NCBI GenBank assembly: GCA_903928895.1
Contig: CAIYSR010000141.1
Span: forward strand, 1 to 64,000
Length of the DNA stretch: 64,000 nt
Source of the DNA: an uncultured Rhodospirillales bacterium
GTDB lineage: Bacteria; Pseudomonadota; Alphaproteobacteria; Acetobacterales; Acetobacteraceae
Reading direction: 5' to 3'
Part shown: piece after piece, positions 1-7,928 of the stretch
Layout of the letters: the number at the start of each line of letters is the position of its first letter
Position numbering within the stretch: the first letter of the stretch is position 1
The notes under the pieces: generated by a model
The model's database searches: none
Seen by the model: the letters and a program-made list of their open reading frames with translations, nothing else
What the model was told of the DNA's origin: nothing
Program-made: the position numbers and the translations under genes

Positions 1-120
1 ATTGATGGCCTGCGGCGCAAGCAAGATCGGTGTTTTCAACTGAAGGTCGCTGATCCAGCCGCTGAATGGAACGGGTTCAAAGGGCCCGCGGCCCTTTGCC
101 GGCGGAGCCTTGATTGCCTT
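1..120. repeat. R1 dispersed palindromic repeat, right part (cut by window edge)
   Basis: This is the right-hand part of a roughly 290-300 bp element that recurs at 9896-10192 and 38913-39200. It shares the block around 'cctgcggcgcaag', a GGGTTC-AAGGG arm, a GGCCC/GGGCC hairpin, and the end 'GGCGGAGCC..GCTTGCCTT'. The left half would lie before base 1. It ends about 100 bp upstream of the methyltransferase start. No credible protein is encoded; the open frames across it are artefacts of high GC. Confidence 0.75.
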
Positions 121-220
121 GCCTGCCTTCACCCGATTGCCATGGGTTATCGCGCAATTGCTTGCCCCCGGCTTGGGGGTGCGGGATGATGGCGGTTGGT
201 GGCGGTGAGGGACTCGGGTG

Positions 221-889
221 ATGACACTGAATGCCGCGCCAGATGCGGTGGCGGGCTTCCGATCGGATCTCGGCGCGCGGCAGTTTGCCTGTGTGCTGGC
301 GGATCCGCCGTGGCAGTTCATCAATCGGACCGGCAAGATGGCGCCGGAGCACAAGCGGTTGAACCGCTACGGCACCATGGATGTGGCGGCGATCTGCGCG
401 CTGCCGGTGGCCGAGGTGAGCGCGGATACGGCGCATTTGTATTTGTGGGTACCCAATGCATTGTTGCCGGAGGGCTTGCAGGTGATGAAGGCGTGGGGGT
501 TCCACTACAAATCCAATATCGTCTGGCACAAGATCCGCAAGGATGGCGGGAGCGATGGGCGCGGGGTGGGGTTTTATTTTCGCAACGTGACGGAGTTGTT
601 GTTGTTCGGGGTGCGCGGCAAGAATGCGCGGACGTTGCAGCCGGGCCGGACGCAGGTGAATTATCTGGGCACGCGCAAGCGGGAGCATTCACGCAAGCCG
701 GATGAGGCCTACGACATCATCGAGGCGTGCAGCCCGGGGCCGCGGCTTGAGTTGTTCGCGCGCGGGGTTCGGCCGGGCTGGACGGTGTGGGGGAACCAGG
801 CGAGCGAGGATTACGTGCCGACATGGGATACCTATGGCCACAACAGCGCGTCCGAGCGGAAGCAGAGTGTGCTGGCGGGCGGGAAGTAG
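221..889 (+). CDS. MT-A70 family adenine-specific DNA methyltransferase
   Basis: The roughly 222-residue protein carries the catalytic DPPW motif at residues 28-31, the hallmark of the MT-A70 N6-adenine methyltransferase family (which includes M.MunI-type DNA methylases). Later conserved blocks are 'YLWVPNALLPEGL', 'YKSNIVWHK' and 'RKREHSRKPDEAYDIIE'. It should transfer a methyl group from S-adenosylmethionine to N6 of adenine in a specific DNA site. GTG at 218 directly precedes ATG 221, so the start is ambiguous by one codon. It converges on a BglII-like endonuclease gene 108 bp away, so the likely role is host protection in a type II restriction-modification system. The recognition site cannot be read from the sequence. 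Confidence 0.88.
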   Translation: MTLNAAPDAVAGFRSDLGARQFACVLADPPWQFINRTGKMAPEHKRLNRYGTMDVAAICALPVAEVSADTAHLYLWVPNALLPEGLQVMKAWGFHYKSNIVWHKIRKDGGSDGRGVGFYFRNVTELLLFGVRGKNARTLQPGRTQVNYLGTRKREHSRKPDEAYDIIEACSPGPRLELFARGVRPGWTVWGNQASEDYVPTWDTYGHNSASERKQSVLAGGK

Positions 890-891
890 GC

Positions 892-1004
892 GGGCTAAGC
901 AGGCTTTCGCAGGACGGACGACGGATGAAGTTGCAAACATCGTGCAGGCGAAAGCCAGCTTGGCCTTCAGCAAGAGCGCAAACCTGAGAGGGCTTGCTTA
1001 GGCG
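892..1004. repeat. R4 imperfect inverted-repeat element between convergent genes
   Basis: The left end GGCTAAGCAGGCTTTCGC is an approximate reverse complement of the right end GGGCTTGCTTAGGCG. Internal GGCTTTCGC (902-910) and GCGAAAGCC form a second pair. The same modules recur at both ends of 19889-20217 ('GGCGAAA.CCAGCT' and 'CAGCA..GCGCAAACCT'). The right end contains the TAA stop of the endonuclease gene. It may act as a bidirectional terminator between the two convergent genes. Confidence 0.6.
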
Positions 1005-1690
1005 TCCTCTTCGTCGAAGTTGAAACCCAGAGACTGCAGGGCTCTGCCGGGCGCCTTCTCGGCGGCGAGCCGGGCCTTGAGGGCTTCGAGGCCGGCGGTT
1101 CCGTCGTCTTCGTAGGCGGCGGGGCGGATGGCGAAGGTCAGCACCGGGCAACCGCCGCCGCCGCCGCCCTCGATCTTGGGCCAGAGCCTCTCGTGATGGG
1201 TGGTGGCCTTGCCGTAGGAGGCGCCTTTGCCGAGGCTTTTGAAGATCTCCTGCAACTCCCATGACCGGGTGATGATGACGCCGACCTGGATGGCGCGGAG
1301 ATCGAACAGGAGGCGGAAATTGTTGAGATCGCGGTCGAAGAACGGGTCTTTGTTGTTCCATTCCATTTCGACCGCCACGCCGCCCTTGAGGCAGTCGACG
1401 GCATGGGTCGGGCTTTCGACGCGCCGGTCATCGACGATGATGGAGGTGGCGAAGCCCTTTTCTTCCCAGCCTTTGGCATAAAAGGCCGTGTCGATGCGCT
1501 TGCTGACGAGCGAGCGGTTGCCTCCGCCCACGACAATTTCGGATTTAAGCAGGCGGAAGCCGCGCAGGACGTCAAGGATATCGCGCCATTCGTCGGGGCA
1601 GGCCGTGGTCAGGACACCGGTGGCGTTGCGCCACTCCTTGACCCGGAAGCGATCGTGGATGTCGGGCGGGACGAGATGCAGCGTGGACAT
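998..1690 (-). CDS. BglII/BstYI-like type II restriction endonuclease
   Basis: The 230-residue protein matches the conserved pattern I know for the BglII-type endonuclease family: 'IVVGGGNRSLVSKRID' near the N terminus, the central 'AVEMEWNNKDPFFDRDLNNF' stretch, 'VGVIITRSWELQEIF', and a glycine run before 'CPVL'. The acidic residues of VD-(x)n-VEME would form the D...ExE metal site. It lies tail to tail with an MT-A70 methyltransferase, which supports a restriction-modification unit. The stop codon is inside the R4 element. The cognate sequence (BglII itself cuts AGATCT) cannot be assumed for this member. Confidence 0.85.
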   Translation of the reverse strand: MSTLHLVPPDIHDRFRVKEWRNATGVLTTACPDEWRDILDVLRGFRLLKSEIVVGGGNRSLVSKRIDTAFYAKGWEEKGFATSIIVDDRRVESPTHAVDCLKGGVAVEMEWNNKDPFFDRDLNNFRLLFDLRAIQVGVIITRSWELQEIFKSLGKGASYGKATTHHERLWPKIEGGGGGGCPVLTFAIRPAAYEDDGTAGLEALKARLAAEKAPGRALQSLGFNFDEEDA

Positions 1691-1697
1691 GGCGGCA

Positions 1698-2300
1698 TCA
1701 TGACGGGAGGGAGACGAGTCTGGGAAGTGCTGGGGCCTCGCGGAGGTAGACGGCTTCGATGCCGTCGATTTCGTCGATCTGCCGGCCGACGCGGCGGAAG
1801 CCGAGGCGGGTGGCGAGGGCGAGGGAGGGGGTGTTGTGGGGGGCGATGGTGAGGATGAAGGCGGTAACGCCCGCGGTGGCGGTGGCCCAGCGCATGGCGG
1901 CGGCGGCGGCTTCGGTGGCGTAGCCGTGGCGGCGGTGAGCGGGGAGGACGGTGTAGCCGAATTCGACGGCGTTTCTGGCGTAGGGGTGGAGGTCGGGCGC
2001 GTCAGGGCGGGCGTGGAAGCGGAGGTGGCCGATCATGGTTTGGATGGCGGGGAAAATGAGGGCGCGGGCGGACCAGGGTTGGTAGGCGGGGTCCTCGTCG
2101 AGGCGCGTCTTGGCCCAGTGGAGGCTGGCGGCGTGGTCGAGGAGTTCGGGGGGAATGTGGGCGCCGAGGAGGGCTTCGGCCCGGGGGAGGTCGGGCGCGA
2201 GGCAGGCGTTGACGATGTCGCCGGTCATGAGGCGGAGGATGAGGCGCGGGGAGAGGATGTCGGGGTGCCCTGGGGCTTTCGTGGCGGTTCGGGGCGCCAC
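1698..2300 (-). CDS. GNAT N-acetyltransferase (RimJ/RimL-like)
   Basis: The fold is that of an acetyl-CoA-dependent N-acetyltransferase. The N-terminal strand 'LSPRLILRLMTGD' is followed by 'VEFGYTVLPAHRRHGYATEA', which contains the acetyl-CoA pyrophosphate-binding R-x-x-G-x-A loop, and then 'NTPSLALATRLGFRRVG' near the C terminus. The start is uncertain. ATG 2228 would cut off the first strand of the domain. GTG 2300, preceded by AAAGG, keeps it and gives about 200 residues, so I chose it. The open frame runs further upstream, but only through stacked repeats (2331-2498) that do not look like coding sequence. The substrate is unknown. Confidence 0.7.
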   Translation of the reverse strand: MAPRTATKAPGHPDILSPRLILRLMTGDIVNACLAPDLPRAEALLGAHIPPELLDHAASLHWAKTRLDEDPAYQPWSARALIFPAIQTMIGHLRFHARPDAPDLHPYARNAVEFGYTVLPAHRRHGYATEAAAAAMRWATATAGVTAFILTIAPHNTPSLALATRLGFRRVGRQIDEIDGIEAVYLREAPALPRLVSLPS

Positions 2301-2330
2301 GCCGGCCTTTGGGGGCGGTGGGGCTGGATT

Positions 2331-2358
2331 GCCACGGCTTCGCCTCGCAAGGACGAGG
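2331..2358. repeat. R6: short repeat of the 'GGATTGCCACGGCTTCGCCTCGCAAGGACG' type
   Basis: This intergenic motif resembles a short repeat I recognise from many alphaproteobacterial genomes, where its spurious translation reads SLRGEAVAIQ. Only one copy is seen in this window, so the assignment rests on memory rather than internal comparison. Confidence 0.45.
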
Positions 2359-2401
2359 GCCGGGAGGGGGGCGAGTCGGGAATGGCGAAGTGCTGGGGGG
2401 T

Positions 2402-2427
2402 GATGGGTGGCGCTTCGCTTACCCATC
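2402..2427. repeat. R7: GATGGGT...ACCCATC hairpin repeat
   Basis: Perfect 7-bp arms GATGGGT (2402-2408) and ACCCATC (2421-2427) flank GGCGCTTCGCTT. The sequence resembles the widespread 'GATGGGT-GCGCTTCGC-ACCCATC' type of short intergenic repeat. It lies between R6 and an R2 copy. Confidence 0.5.
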
Positions 2428-2446
2428 CTACAGGTTTGATATTTAT

Positions 2447-2498
2447 TGATAAAAAGTTTTTTTGCTTCTTTTTGTTCACAAAAAAAAGGGCTTGCTTG
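2447..2498. repeat. R2 A/T-rich hairpin element, single-arm copy
   Basis: The pattern GATAAAAAGTTTTTTTGCTTC, a T/A hairpin, then GGGCTTGCTT matches the right-hand half of R2 (compare 6197-6242). It begins 6 bases past the dppF-like stop codon, in the position of a transcription terminator. It is a strong local drop in GC content. Confidence 0.65.
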
Positions 2499-2503
2499 TC
2501 TTT

Positions 2504-3481
2504 CTACGCCAGGTGGCACGCCACGGATTGTCCGTTGCTCATGTCGCGGAGTTGGGGCTCTTCGGTGCGGCAGCGGTCGATGGCGAGGGGGCAGCGGGGG
2601 TGGAAGCGGCAGCCGGGGGGGGGATTGAGGGCGGAGGGGACTTCGCCGGTGACGGTGATGTGGGGGCGGGTGGCTTCGATGTCGGGGTCGGGGATGGCGA
2701 CGGCGGCGAGGAGGGCTTGGGTGTAGGGGTGTTTGGGGTGGTCGTAGAGGGCTTCGCGGCCGGCGATTTCGACGATGCGGCCGAGGTACATGACGGCGAT
2801 GCGGTCGGAGATGTGGCGGATGACGGCGAGGTCGTGAGCGATGAAGAGGTAGGTCAGGCCGAAGCGGGCTTGCAGGTCCTGGAAGAGATTGACGATCTGG
2901 GCCTGGATAGAGACGTCGAGTGCCGAGACGGGTTCGTCGCAGATGAGGAGGTCGGGCTGCATGGCGAGGGCGCGGGCGATGCCGATGCGTTGGCGTTGGC
3001 CGCCGGAGAATTCGTGGATGTAGCGCTCGGCCATGTCCTGGCGGAGGCCAACCATGCTGAGGAGGTCGCGCGCGCGGGTGTCGCGGGCGGCGCGGTTGGG
3101 TTCGATGTTGTGGACGATCATGGGTTCGGCGATGAGCTGGCCGACGGTCATGCGCGGGTCGAGCGCGCCGAAGGGGTCCTGGTAGATCATCTGGATGCGG
3201 CGACGGAAGGGGCGGAGCGCGGCGCGGGAGAGGTGGGTGATGTCGGTGCCGTCGAAGCGGATGGTGCCGGCGGTGGTGCTGAGCATGCGGAGGACGGCGA
3301 GGCCGGTGGTGGATTTGCCGCAGCCGGATTCGCCGACGAGGCCGAGGGTTTCGCCGCGGTTGACGGAGAAGGAGACGCCGTCGACGGCTTTGACGGCGCC
3401 CACTTGCCGGGCGATGACGCCTTTGTAGATGGGGAAGTGGACCTTGATGTTGTCCACTTCGAGGAGCGGGGTTTCAGACAT
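2504..3481 (-). CDS. Dipeptide/oligopeptide ABC transporter ATP-binding protein (DppF/OppF-type)
   Basis: The 325-residue cytoplasmic ATPase has the Walker A motif GESGCGKST near residue 53, the signature [15 protein letters not shown], and Walker B LLICDEPVSALDVS. Its C-terminal extension, 'PPGCRFHPRCPLAIDRC', is typical of peptide/nickel importer ATPases. It hydrolyses ATP with the DppD-type subunit next door to drive import. It is the last gene of a six-gene minus-strand operon, and its start overlaps the end of the upstream ATPase gene by 8 bases. An R2 hairpin follows directly. The true solute cannot be told from the ATPase. Confidence 0.93.
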   Translation of the reverse strand: MSETPLLEVDNIKVHFPIYKGVIARQVGAVKAVDGVSFSVNRGETLGLVGESGCGKSTTGLAVLRMLSTTAGTIRFDGTDITHLSRAALRPFRRRIQMIYQDPFGALDPRMTVGQLIAEPMIVHNIEPNRAARDTRARDLLSMVGLRQDMAERYIHEFSGGQRQRIGIARALAMQPDLLICDEPVSALDVSIQAQIVNLFQDLQARFGLTYLFIAHDLAVIRHISDRIAVMYLGRIVEIAGREALYDHPKHPYTQALLAAVAIPDPDIEATRPHITVTGEVPSALNPPPGCRFHPRCPLAIDRCRTEEPQLRDMSNGQSVACHLA

Positions 3482-4439
3482 CGTTGAGGCAGGCCTTCCA
3501 GTGTCCGGGGGCGGCTTCGGTCAGCGCCGGGCGGGTTGTGTCGCATTCGGGGGTGGCGCGGGGGCAGCGGGGGCGGAAGGCGCAGCCGGGAGGCATGCGG
3601 GCGAGGTCGGGGGGTTGACCGTCGATGGGGATGAGGCGGCGGCCGGTGACCTGGTCGAGCCTTGGGATCGAGGCGAGGAGGCCGGAGGTGTAGGGGTGGC
3701 GGGGGGTGCGGTAGAGGTTGCGGGCGGAGGCGGTTTCGACGATGCGGCCGCCGTACATGACGGCGACGCGGTCGGCGTAGCGGGCGACGATGCCGAGGTC
3801 GTGGGTGATGAGGATGAGGGCGGTGCCTTGTTCTCGCGCGAGTTCCTTGAGGAGGGCGAGGATTTGCGCTTGGACGGTGACGTCGAGGGCGGTGGTGGGT
3901 TCGTCGGCGATGATGAGTTGGGGCTGGCAGGCGAGGGCCATGGCGATCATGGCGCGCTGGCGCTGGCCGCCGGAGAACTGGTGGGGGTAGGCGTTGACGC
4001 GGGCGCGGGCGTCGGGGAGGCGGACGCGGTCGAGCAGGTCACCGGCGCGGGCAATGGCGTTGGACCAGGTCGAGCCGCGGTGAAGGACCATGGGTTCGCC
4101 GACCTGCACGCCGAGGGTGAGGGCGGGGTTGAGGCTGGTCATCGGCTCCTGGAAGATCATGGCGATGCGGTCGCCGCGGACGGACTGCATCTCGGGTTCG
4201 GAGAGTTTGAGCAGGTCCTGGCCTTCGAAGATCACCTCGCCCTGGGCGATGCGGCCGGCGGGCTGGGCGATGAGGCGCATGAGGGAGAGGGCGGTGACGG
4301 ATTTGCCGGAGCCGGATTCGCCGACGATGGCCAGGGTTTCGCCGGCTTCGAGATCGAAGGAGACGTCGTCGACCGCGGTGAGGACACCGCGGTCGGTGCG
4401 GAAGGTGGTGGTCAGGCCTTTGACGGAAAGGAGTGGCAT
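3474..4439 (-). CDS. Dipeptide/oligopeptide ABC transporter ATP-binding protein (DppD/OppD-type)
   Basis: This 321-residue ATPase starts at ATG 4439. It shares one base with the TGA stop of the upstream binding-protein gene (TGATG), which suggests translational coupling. Walker A is GESGSGKSV, the signature [16 protein letters not shown], and Walker [15 protein letters not shown]. The C terminus has the cysteine-containing '[18 protein letters not shown]' motif of the peptide-importer subfamily. The frame is open about 270 bases further upstream, but that part lies over the binding-protein gene in another frame and is arginine/proline-rich noise. It pairs with the DppF-type subunit downstream. 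Confidence 0.93.
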   Translation of the reverse strand: MPLLSVKGLTTTFRTDRGVLTAVDDVSFDLEAGETLAIVGESGSGKSVTALSLMRLIAQPAGRIAQGEVIFEGQDLLKLSEPEMQSVRGDRIAMIFQEPMTSLNPALTLGVQVGEPMVLHRGSTWSNAIARAGDLLDRVRLPDARARVNAYPHQFSGGQRQRAMIAMALACQPQLIIADEPTTALDVTVQAQILALLKELAREQGTALILITHDLGIVARYADRVAVMYGGRIVETASARNLYRTPRHPYTSGLLASIPRLDQVTGRRLIPIDGQPPDLARMPPGCAFRPRCPRATPECDTTRPALTEAAPGHWKACLNDV

Positions 4440-6175
4440 CAGTGGCCCATCTTCTTCTTCAGGTCCTGGTCGATCCACATGCGGGCGTAGATGGGGCCGG
4501 GTTTGACGGCGCCGACGCGGAGTTCGCCGTCGTAGTTTTTCACCCAGGGCCACCAGGCGGTGTAGTAGTAGGGCACGGGGAGCCAGATGTAGGGGGCGCG
4601 GTCGAGGATTTCGACGGTCATTTCCTGGACCAGGCGCTGGCGGGTGGCTTCGTCGCGGGTGCGGAAGACCTGGTCCATTTTGGCGTTGTAGGCGGGGTCG
4701 TTCCACTGCGAGGGGTTCCAGGCCTGGCCCGGGGTGAAGCTTTTGTGGAGGGTTCGGGTGGGATTGGTGTGGCCGTTGGCCATGAAGTAGCCGGGCGCGT
4801 TGGTGAGCGAGGTCATGGCGGAGAGGAAGGCGCCGTATTCCATCGGCTGGACCTCGATTTTCACGCCGATTTGTTCGAGGTAGCCGGCGATGAGGGGGAG
4901 GAGGTCCATGTTTTCGGGCGAGCAGGAGCAGACCTGGGTCTTGAAAGTGAAGCCCTTGGGGTAGCCGGCTTCGGCGAGGAGTTTTTTGGCTTTCTCGGGG
5001 TTGTATTCGAAGAGTTCCTTCACCGAGGCGGGCATGTCCTCGAGTTTCTGGAAGTAGCCGATGTAATCGGGGTGCTGCGGGTAGGCGAAGAGTTCGGCGT
5101 TGCCGCCGTAGTATTCCTTGACGATTTCGGGCTTGTTGACGGCGTAGTTGAGGGCGCGGCGGACGCGGATGTCATCGAAGGGTTTGGTGTCGACCCGCAT
5201 GGAAAGGAAGATGCCGGAGTAGCTCAGCCAGCGCGACCATTTGAGCCCTGGCGCGGATTTTTTGAGGTTGTCGACGGCCTGCCAGCGGATGGCTTCGAGG
5301 ATGTCGAGCTTGCCGGTACGGATGGCGGCGTGCTGGGTCGCCTCGTCCTTGATGATGCGGTAGGTGACTTTGTCGACGAAGGGGAGCTTGTAGTCTGTGC
5401 CGTCGATTTTTTCCTTGTCCCAGTAGATCGGGTTTTTCGTGTAGGCCTGGGCGTTGCCCTGGAGGTATTCGGTGAGTTGGAAGGGGCCAGTGCCGGTGGC
5501 GTTTTTCCAGTTGGCGGGGCCGGCGTCGGCGAGTTCCTTGGGCATGATCTGGGAGTAGTAGCCCCAGCCGAAGCGGTAGTCCCAGTCAGCGTTGAAGTAG
5601 TTCATGTGGAAGACGACGGTGTGGGGGTCGGTGGCTTCGACCTTTGCCACGTAGTCGTAGTAGTCGGGGAAGCGCTTGGGGCTGTTGTTCTGGCGGTTGA
5701 AGCTGAAGACGACGTCATCGGCGACGAATTCGCGGGATTTCATGACGCCGGGCTTTTCCGGCCACATGATGCCCTGGCGCAGCTTGATGGTGAGTTTCAG
5801 GGGGTTGTCGGACCAGGCCCAGGATTCCGCGAGCTCGCCCTTGAGCGAGTCGGTGGCGAGCCAGGCGTCGGGCTTGAAGCTGTATTTGCCGCCTTTGCGG
5901 AGGGATTTTTCGAGGTCGCCGGCGAAGAGGGTTTCGAGGTAGAGGCCGGTGTCGTGGTTGAGCTTCCAGGCGAAATCGGCGGGGTCAAACGAAAGGGCGG
6001 AGATGGTGGCGTAGACGGTGCCGATTTCGAGGTTGCCGCCGTATTGGGGTTTTTGGGCGAGGGCAGGGGTGGTGAGGAGGGTGGCAGCAAGCAAGGACGC
6101 GAGGGCTTCTTTTTTGAAAAAAAGAAGCAAAAAACTTTTATCCATTAAGGATTTTTTGGTCGAGGTCAGGCGCAT
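4439..6175 (-). CDS. Family 5 periplasmic solute-binding protein, copy 2 (altered signal region)
   Basis: The 578-residue protein belongs to the DppA/OppA family. It begins its mature part at about QKPQYGGNLEIG and is very similar along its length to the neighbouring 6241-7917 product, including 'KTQVCSCSPENMD'. It should capture the solute in the periplasm and deliver it to the permeases. The start at 6175 keeps a GGAGTC ribosome site 7 bases upstream, as in the paralogue; ATG 6145 is a second option. The N-terminal stretch DKSFLLLFFKKEALAS is encoded by an R2 element, which puts Lys-Lys-Glu inside what should be the hydrophobic part of the signal peptide. The shorter tail 'LLAATLLTTPALA' could still be cleaved after ALA. 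Export efficiency is uncertain. Confidence 0.9.
   Translation of the reverse strand: MRLTSTKKSLMDKSFLLLFFKKEALASLLAATLLTTPALAQKPQYGGNLEIGTVYATISALSFDPADFAWKLNHDTGLYLETLFAGDLEKSLRKGGKYSFKPDAWLATDSLKGELAESWAWSDNPLKLTIKLRQGIMWPEKPGVMKSREFVADDVVFSFNRQNNSPKRFPDYYDYVAKVEATDPHTVVFHMNYFNADWDYRFGWGYYSQIMPKELADAGPANWKNATGTGPFQLTEYLQGNAQAYTKNPIYWDKEKIDGTDYKLPFVDKVTYRIIKDEATQHAAIRTGKLDILEAIRWQAVDNLKKSAPGLKWSRWLSYSGIFLSMRVDTKPFDDIRVRRALNYAVNKPEIVKEYYGGNAELFAYPQHPDYIGYFQKLEDMPASVKELFEYNPEKAKKLLAEAGYPKGFTFKTQVCSCSPENMDLLPLIAGYLEQIGVKIEVQPMEYGAFLSAMTSLTNAPGYFMANGHTNPTRTLHKSFTPGQAWNPSQWNDPAYNAKMDQVFRTRDEATRQRLVQEMTVEILDRAPYIWLPVPYYYTAWWPWVKNYDGELRVGAVKPGPIYARMWIDQDLKKKMGH
6105..6143. repeat. R2 hairpin half-element inside the signal-peptide coding region
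   Basis: GCTTCTTTTTT and AAAAAAAGAAGC form a stem, followed by AAAAAACTTTTATCC. This is the left half of the R2 pattern also seen at 13278 and 19996. Here it is read in frame as codons 11-26 or so of the binding protein that starts at 6175. Confidence 0.75.
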
Positions 6176-6196
6176 GTTTGACTCCGATCTTATGGG

Positions 6197-6242
6197 TAAA
6201 GTTTTTTTGCTTCTTTTTTTACAAAAAAAGAAGCGCTTGCTT
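6197..6242. repeat. R2 hairpin half-element between the two binding-protein genes
   Basis: GTAAAGTTTTTTTGCTTC, a T/A hairpin, then AAGAAGCGCTTGCTTA. This is inverted relative to the half-element at 6105-6143, so the two together make a full paired-hairpin unit. The final TTA is the reverse complement of the TAA stop of the 6241-7917 gene. Confidence 0.72.
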
Positions 6243-7917
6243 AGTGCCCCATCTTTTTCTTCATTTCCTGGTCAATCCAGATGCGGGCATAGACGGGTCC
6301 CGGCTTGACCGCGCCGACGCGGAGTTCGCCGTCGTAGTTTTTCACCCAGGGCCACCAGGCGCTGTAGACGTAGGGGGTGGGGAGCCAGAGGTAGGGGGCC
6401 TTGTCCAGCATTTCGATGGTCATTTCCTTGATCATCTTCTGGCGGGTGGCTTCGTCGGGGGTGCGGTACATCTCTGCGACGCGGGCGGAGAAGGCGGGGT
6501 CGTTCCACTGCGACGGGTTCCAGACCTGGCCGGGGACGAAGTTCTTGCGGATGGTGGTGGTGGGGTTGGTGTGCCCGTTGGCCATGAAGTAGCCCGCCGC
6601 GTTGGTTTGCGTGGTCATGGCGGAGAGGAAGGCGCCGTATTCCATCGGCTGGACTTCGATTTTCACGCCGACCTGTTCGAGGTAGCCGGCGATGAGGGGG
6701 AGGAGGTCCATGTTTTCGGGCGAGCAGGAGCAGACCTGGGTCTTGAAGGTGAAGCCCTTGGGGTAGCCGGCTTCGGCGAGGAGTTTTTTCGCCTTTTCCG
6801 GGTTGTATTCGAAGAGTTCCTTGACCGAGGCGGGCATTTCGGCGAGCGGCTGGAAGTAGCCGGTGTAGTCCGGGTGTTGCGGGAAGGCGAAGACCTCGGC
6901 GTTGCCGCCGTAGTATTCCTTGGCGACTTCCTGCTTGTTGACGGCCATGTTGAGGGCGCGGCGGACGCGGATGTCGTCGAAGGGCTTGGTGTCGACGCGC
7001 ATGGCGAGGTAGATGCCGGACATCGCGAGCCATTTGGCCCATTTGAGCTGGGGGGCGGATTTTTTCAGCTGGTCGACGGCCTGCCAGCGGATGGCTTCGA
7101 GGATGTCGAGCTTGCCGGTGCGCAGCGCCGCGTGCTGGGTCGCTTCGTCCTTGATGATGCGGTAGGTGACTTTGTCGACGAAGGGGATTTTGTAGTCGGT
7201 GCCGTCGATTTTTTCCTTGTCCCAGTAGATCGGGTTTTTCGTGTAGGTCTGGGCGTTGCCCTGGACGTATTCGGTGATCTGGAACGGGCCGGTACCGTTG
7301 GCATTTTTCCAGTTGGAGATGCCGGCGTCGACCACTTCCTTGGGGATGATTTGCGAGTAGTAGCCCCAGCCGAAACGGTAGTCCCACTCGGCGTTGTATT
7401 CCTTCATCTCGAAGACGACGGTGTGACGGTCCTTGGCTTCGACCTTGGCGACGTGGTCAAAATAGCCGGGGACCTTTTTCGGGCTCTTGTCCTGGCGGTT
7501 GAAGCTGAAGACGACGTCATCGGCGGTGAATTCGCGGGCGGCCATGACGCCGGGTTTTTCGGGCCACATCACGCCCTTGCGGAGGTGGATGGTGACGGCC
7601 AGCGGGTTTTGCGACCATTCCCAGGTTTCCGCGAGCTCGCCGCGGATGGACTCGGTGGGGAGCCAGGCGTCGGGCTTGAAGTTGAATTTGCCGCCGTTGC
7701 GCAGGCTTTTCGAGAGATCGCCGGCGAAGAGGGTTTCGAAATACAGGCCGGTGTCGTGGTTGAGTTTCCAGGCGAAGTCGGCCGGGTCGAACGACAGGGC
7801 CGAGATCGTGGCGTTGACGGTGCCGATTTCGAGGGCGCCACCGTACTGGGGCTTTTGCGCCAGGGCGGGGGAGGCGAGGAGGAGGGCGGCGGCGGTGGCT
7901 GAGATGAGGTGTTTCAT
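6241..7917 (-). CDS. Family 5 periplasmic solute-binding protein, copy 1
   Basis: The 558-residue DppA/OppA-type lipid-free binding protein has a clean signal peptide, MKHLISATAAALLLASPALA, with cleavage expected before QKPQYGG. The lobes contain family blocks such as 'FEYNPEKAKKLLAEAGYPKG' and 'MEYGAFLSAMT'. It follows the permease genes by 11 bases and precedes a near-duplicate gene, so this importer has two binding proteins sharing one membrane channel. The start ATG 7917 has GGAG 7 bases upstream. The C terminus ends in MKKKMGH, as in the paralogue. Which peptide or other solute each binds is not visible. Confidence 0.93.
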   Translation of the reverse strand: MKHLISATAAALLLASPALAQKPQYGGALEIGTVNATISALSFDPADFAWKLNHDTGLYFETLFAGDLSKSLRNGGKFNFKPDAWLPTESIRGELAETWEWSQNPLAVTIHLRKGVMWPEKPGVMAAREFTADDVVFSFNRQDKSPKKVPGYFDHVAKVEAKDRHTVVFEMKEYNAEWDYRFGWGYYSQIIPKEVVDAGISNWKNANGTGPFQITEYVQGNAQTYTKNPIYWDKEKIDGTDYKIPFVDKVTYRIIKDEATQHAALRTGKLDILEAIRWQAVDQLKKSAPQLKWAKWLAMSGIYLAMRVDTKPFDDIRVRRALNMAVNKQEVAKEYYGGNAEVFAFPQHPDYTGYFQPLAEMPASVKELFEYNPEKAKKLLAEAGYPKGFTFKTQVCSCSPENMDLLPLIAGYLEQVGVKIEVQPMEYGAFLSAMTTQTNAAGYFMANGHTNPTTTIRKNFVPGQVWNPSQWNDPAFSARVAEMYRTPDEATRQKMIKEMTIEMLDKAPYLWLPTPYVYSAWWPWVKNYDGELRVGAVKPGPVYARIWIDQEMKKKMGH

Positions 7918-7928
7918 GATGGGACTCC

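Noticed and set aside
4440-4706. N-terminal extension of the DppD-type ATPase
   Set aside because: The frame is open, but its sequence is arginine/proline noise overlapping the binding-protein gene; the ATPase fold begins at ATG 4439.
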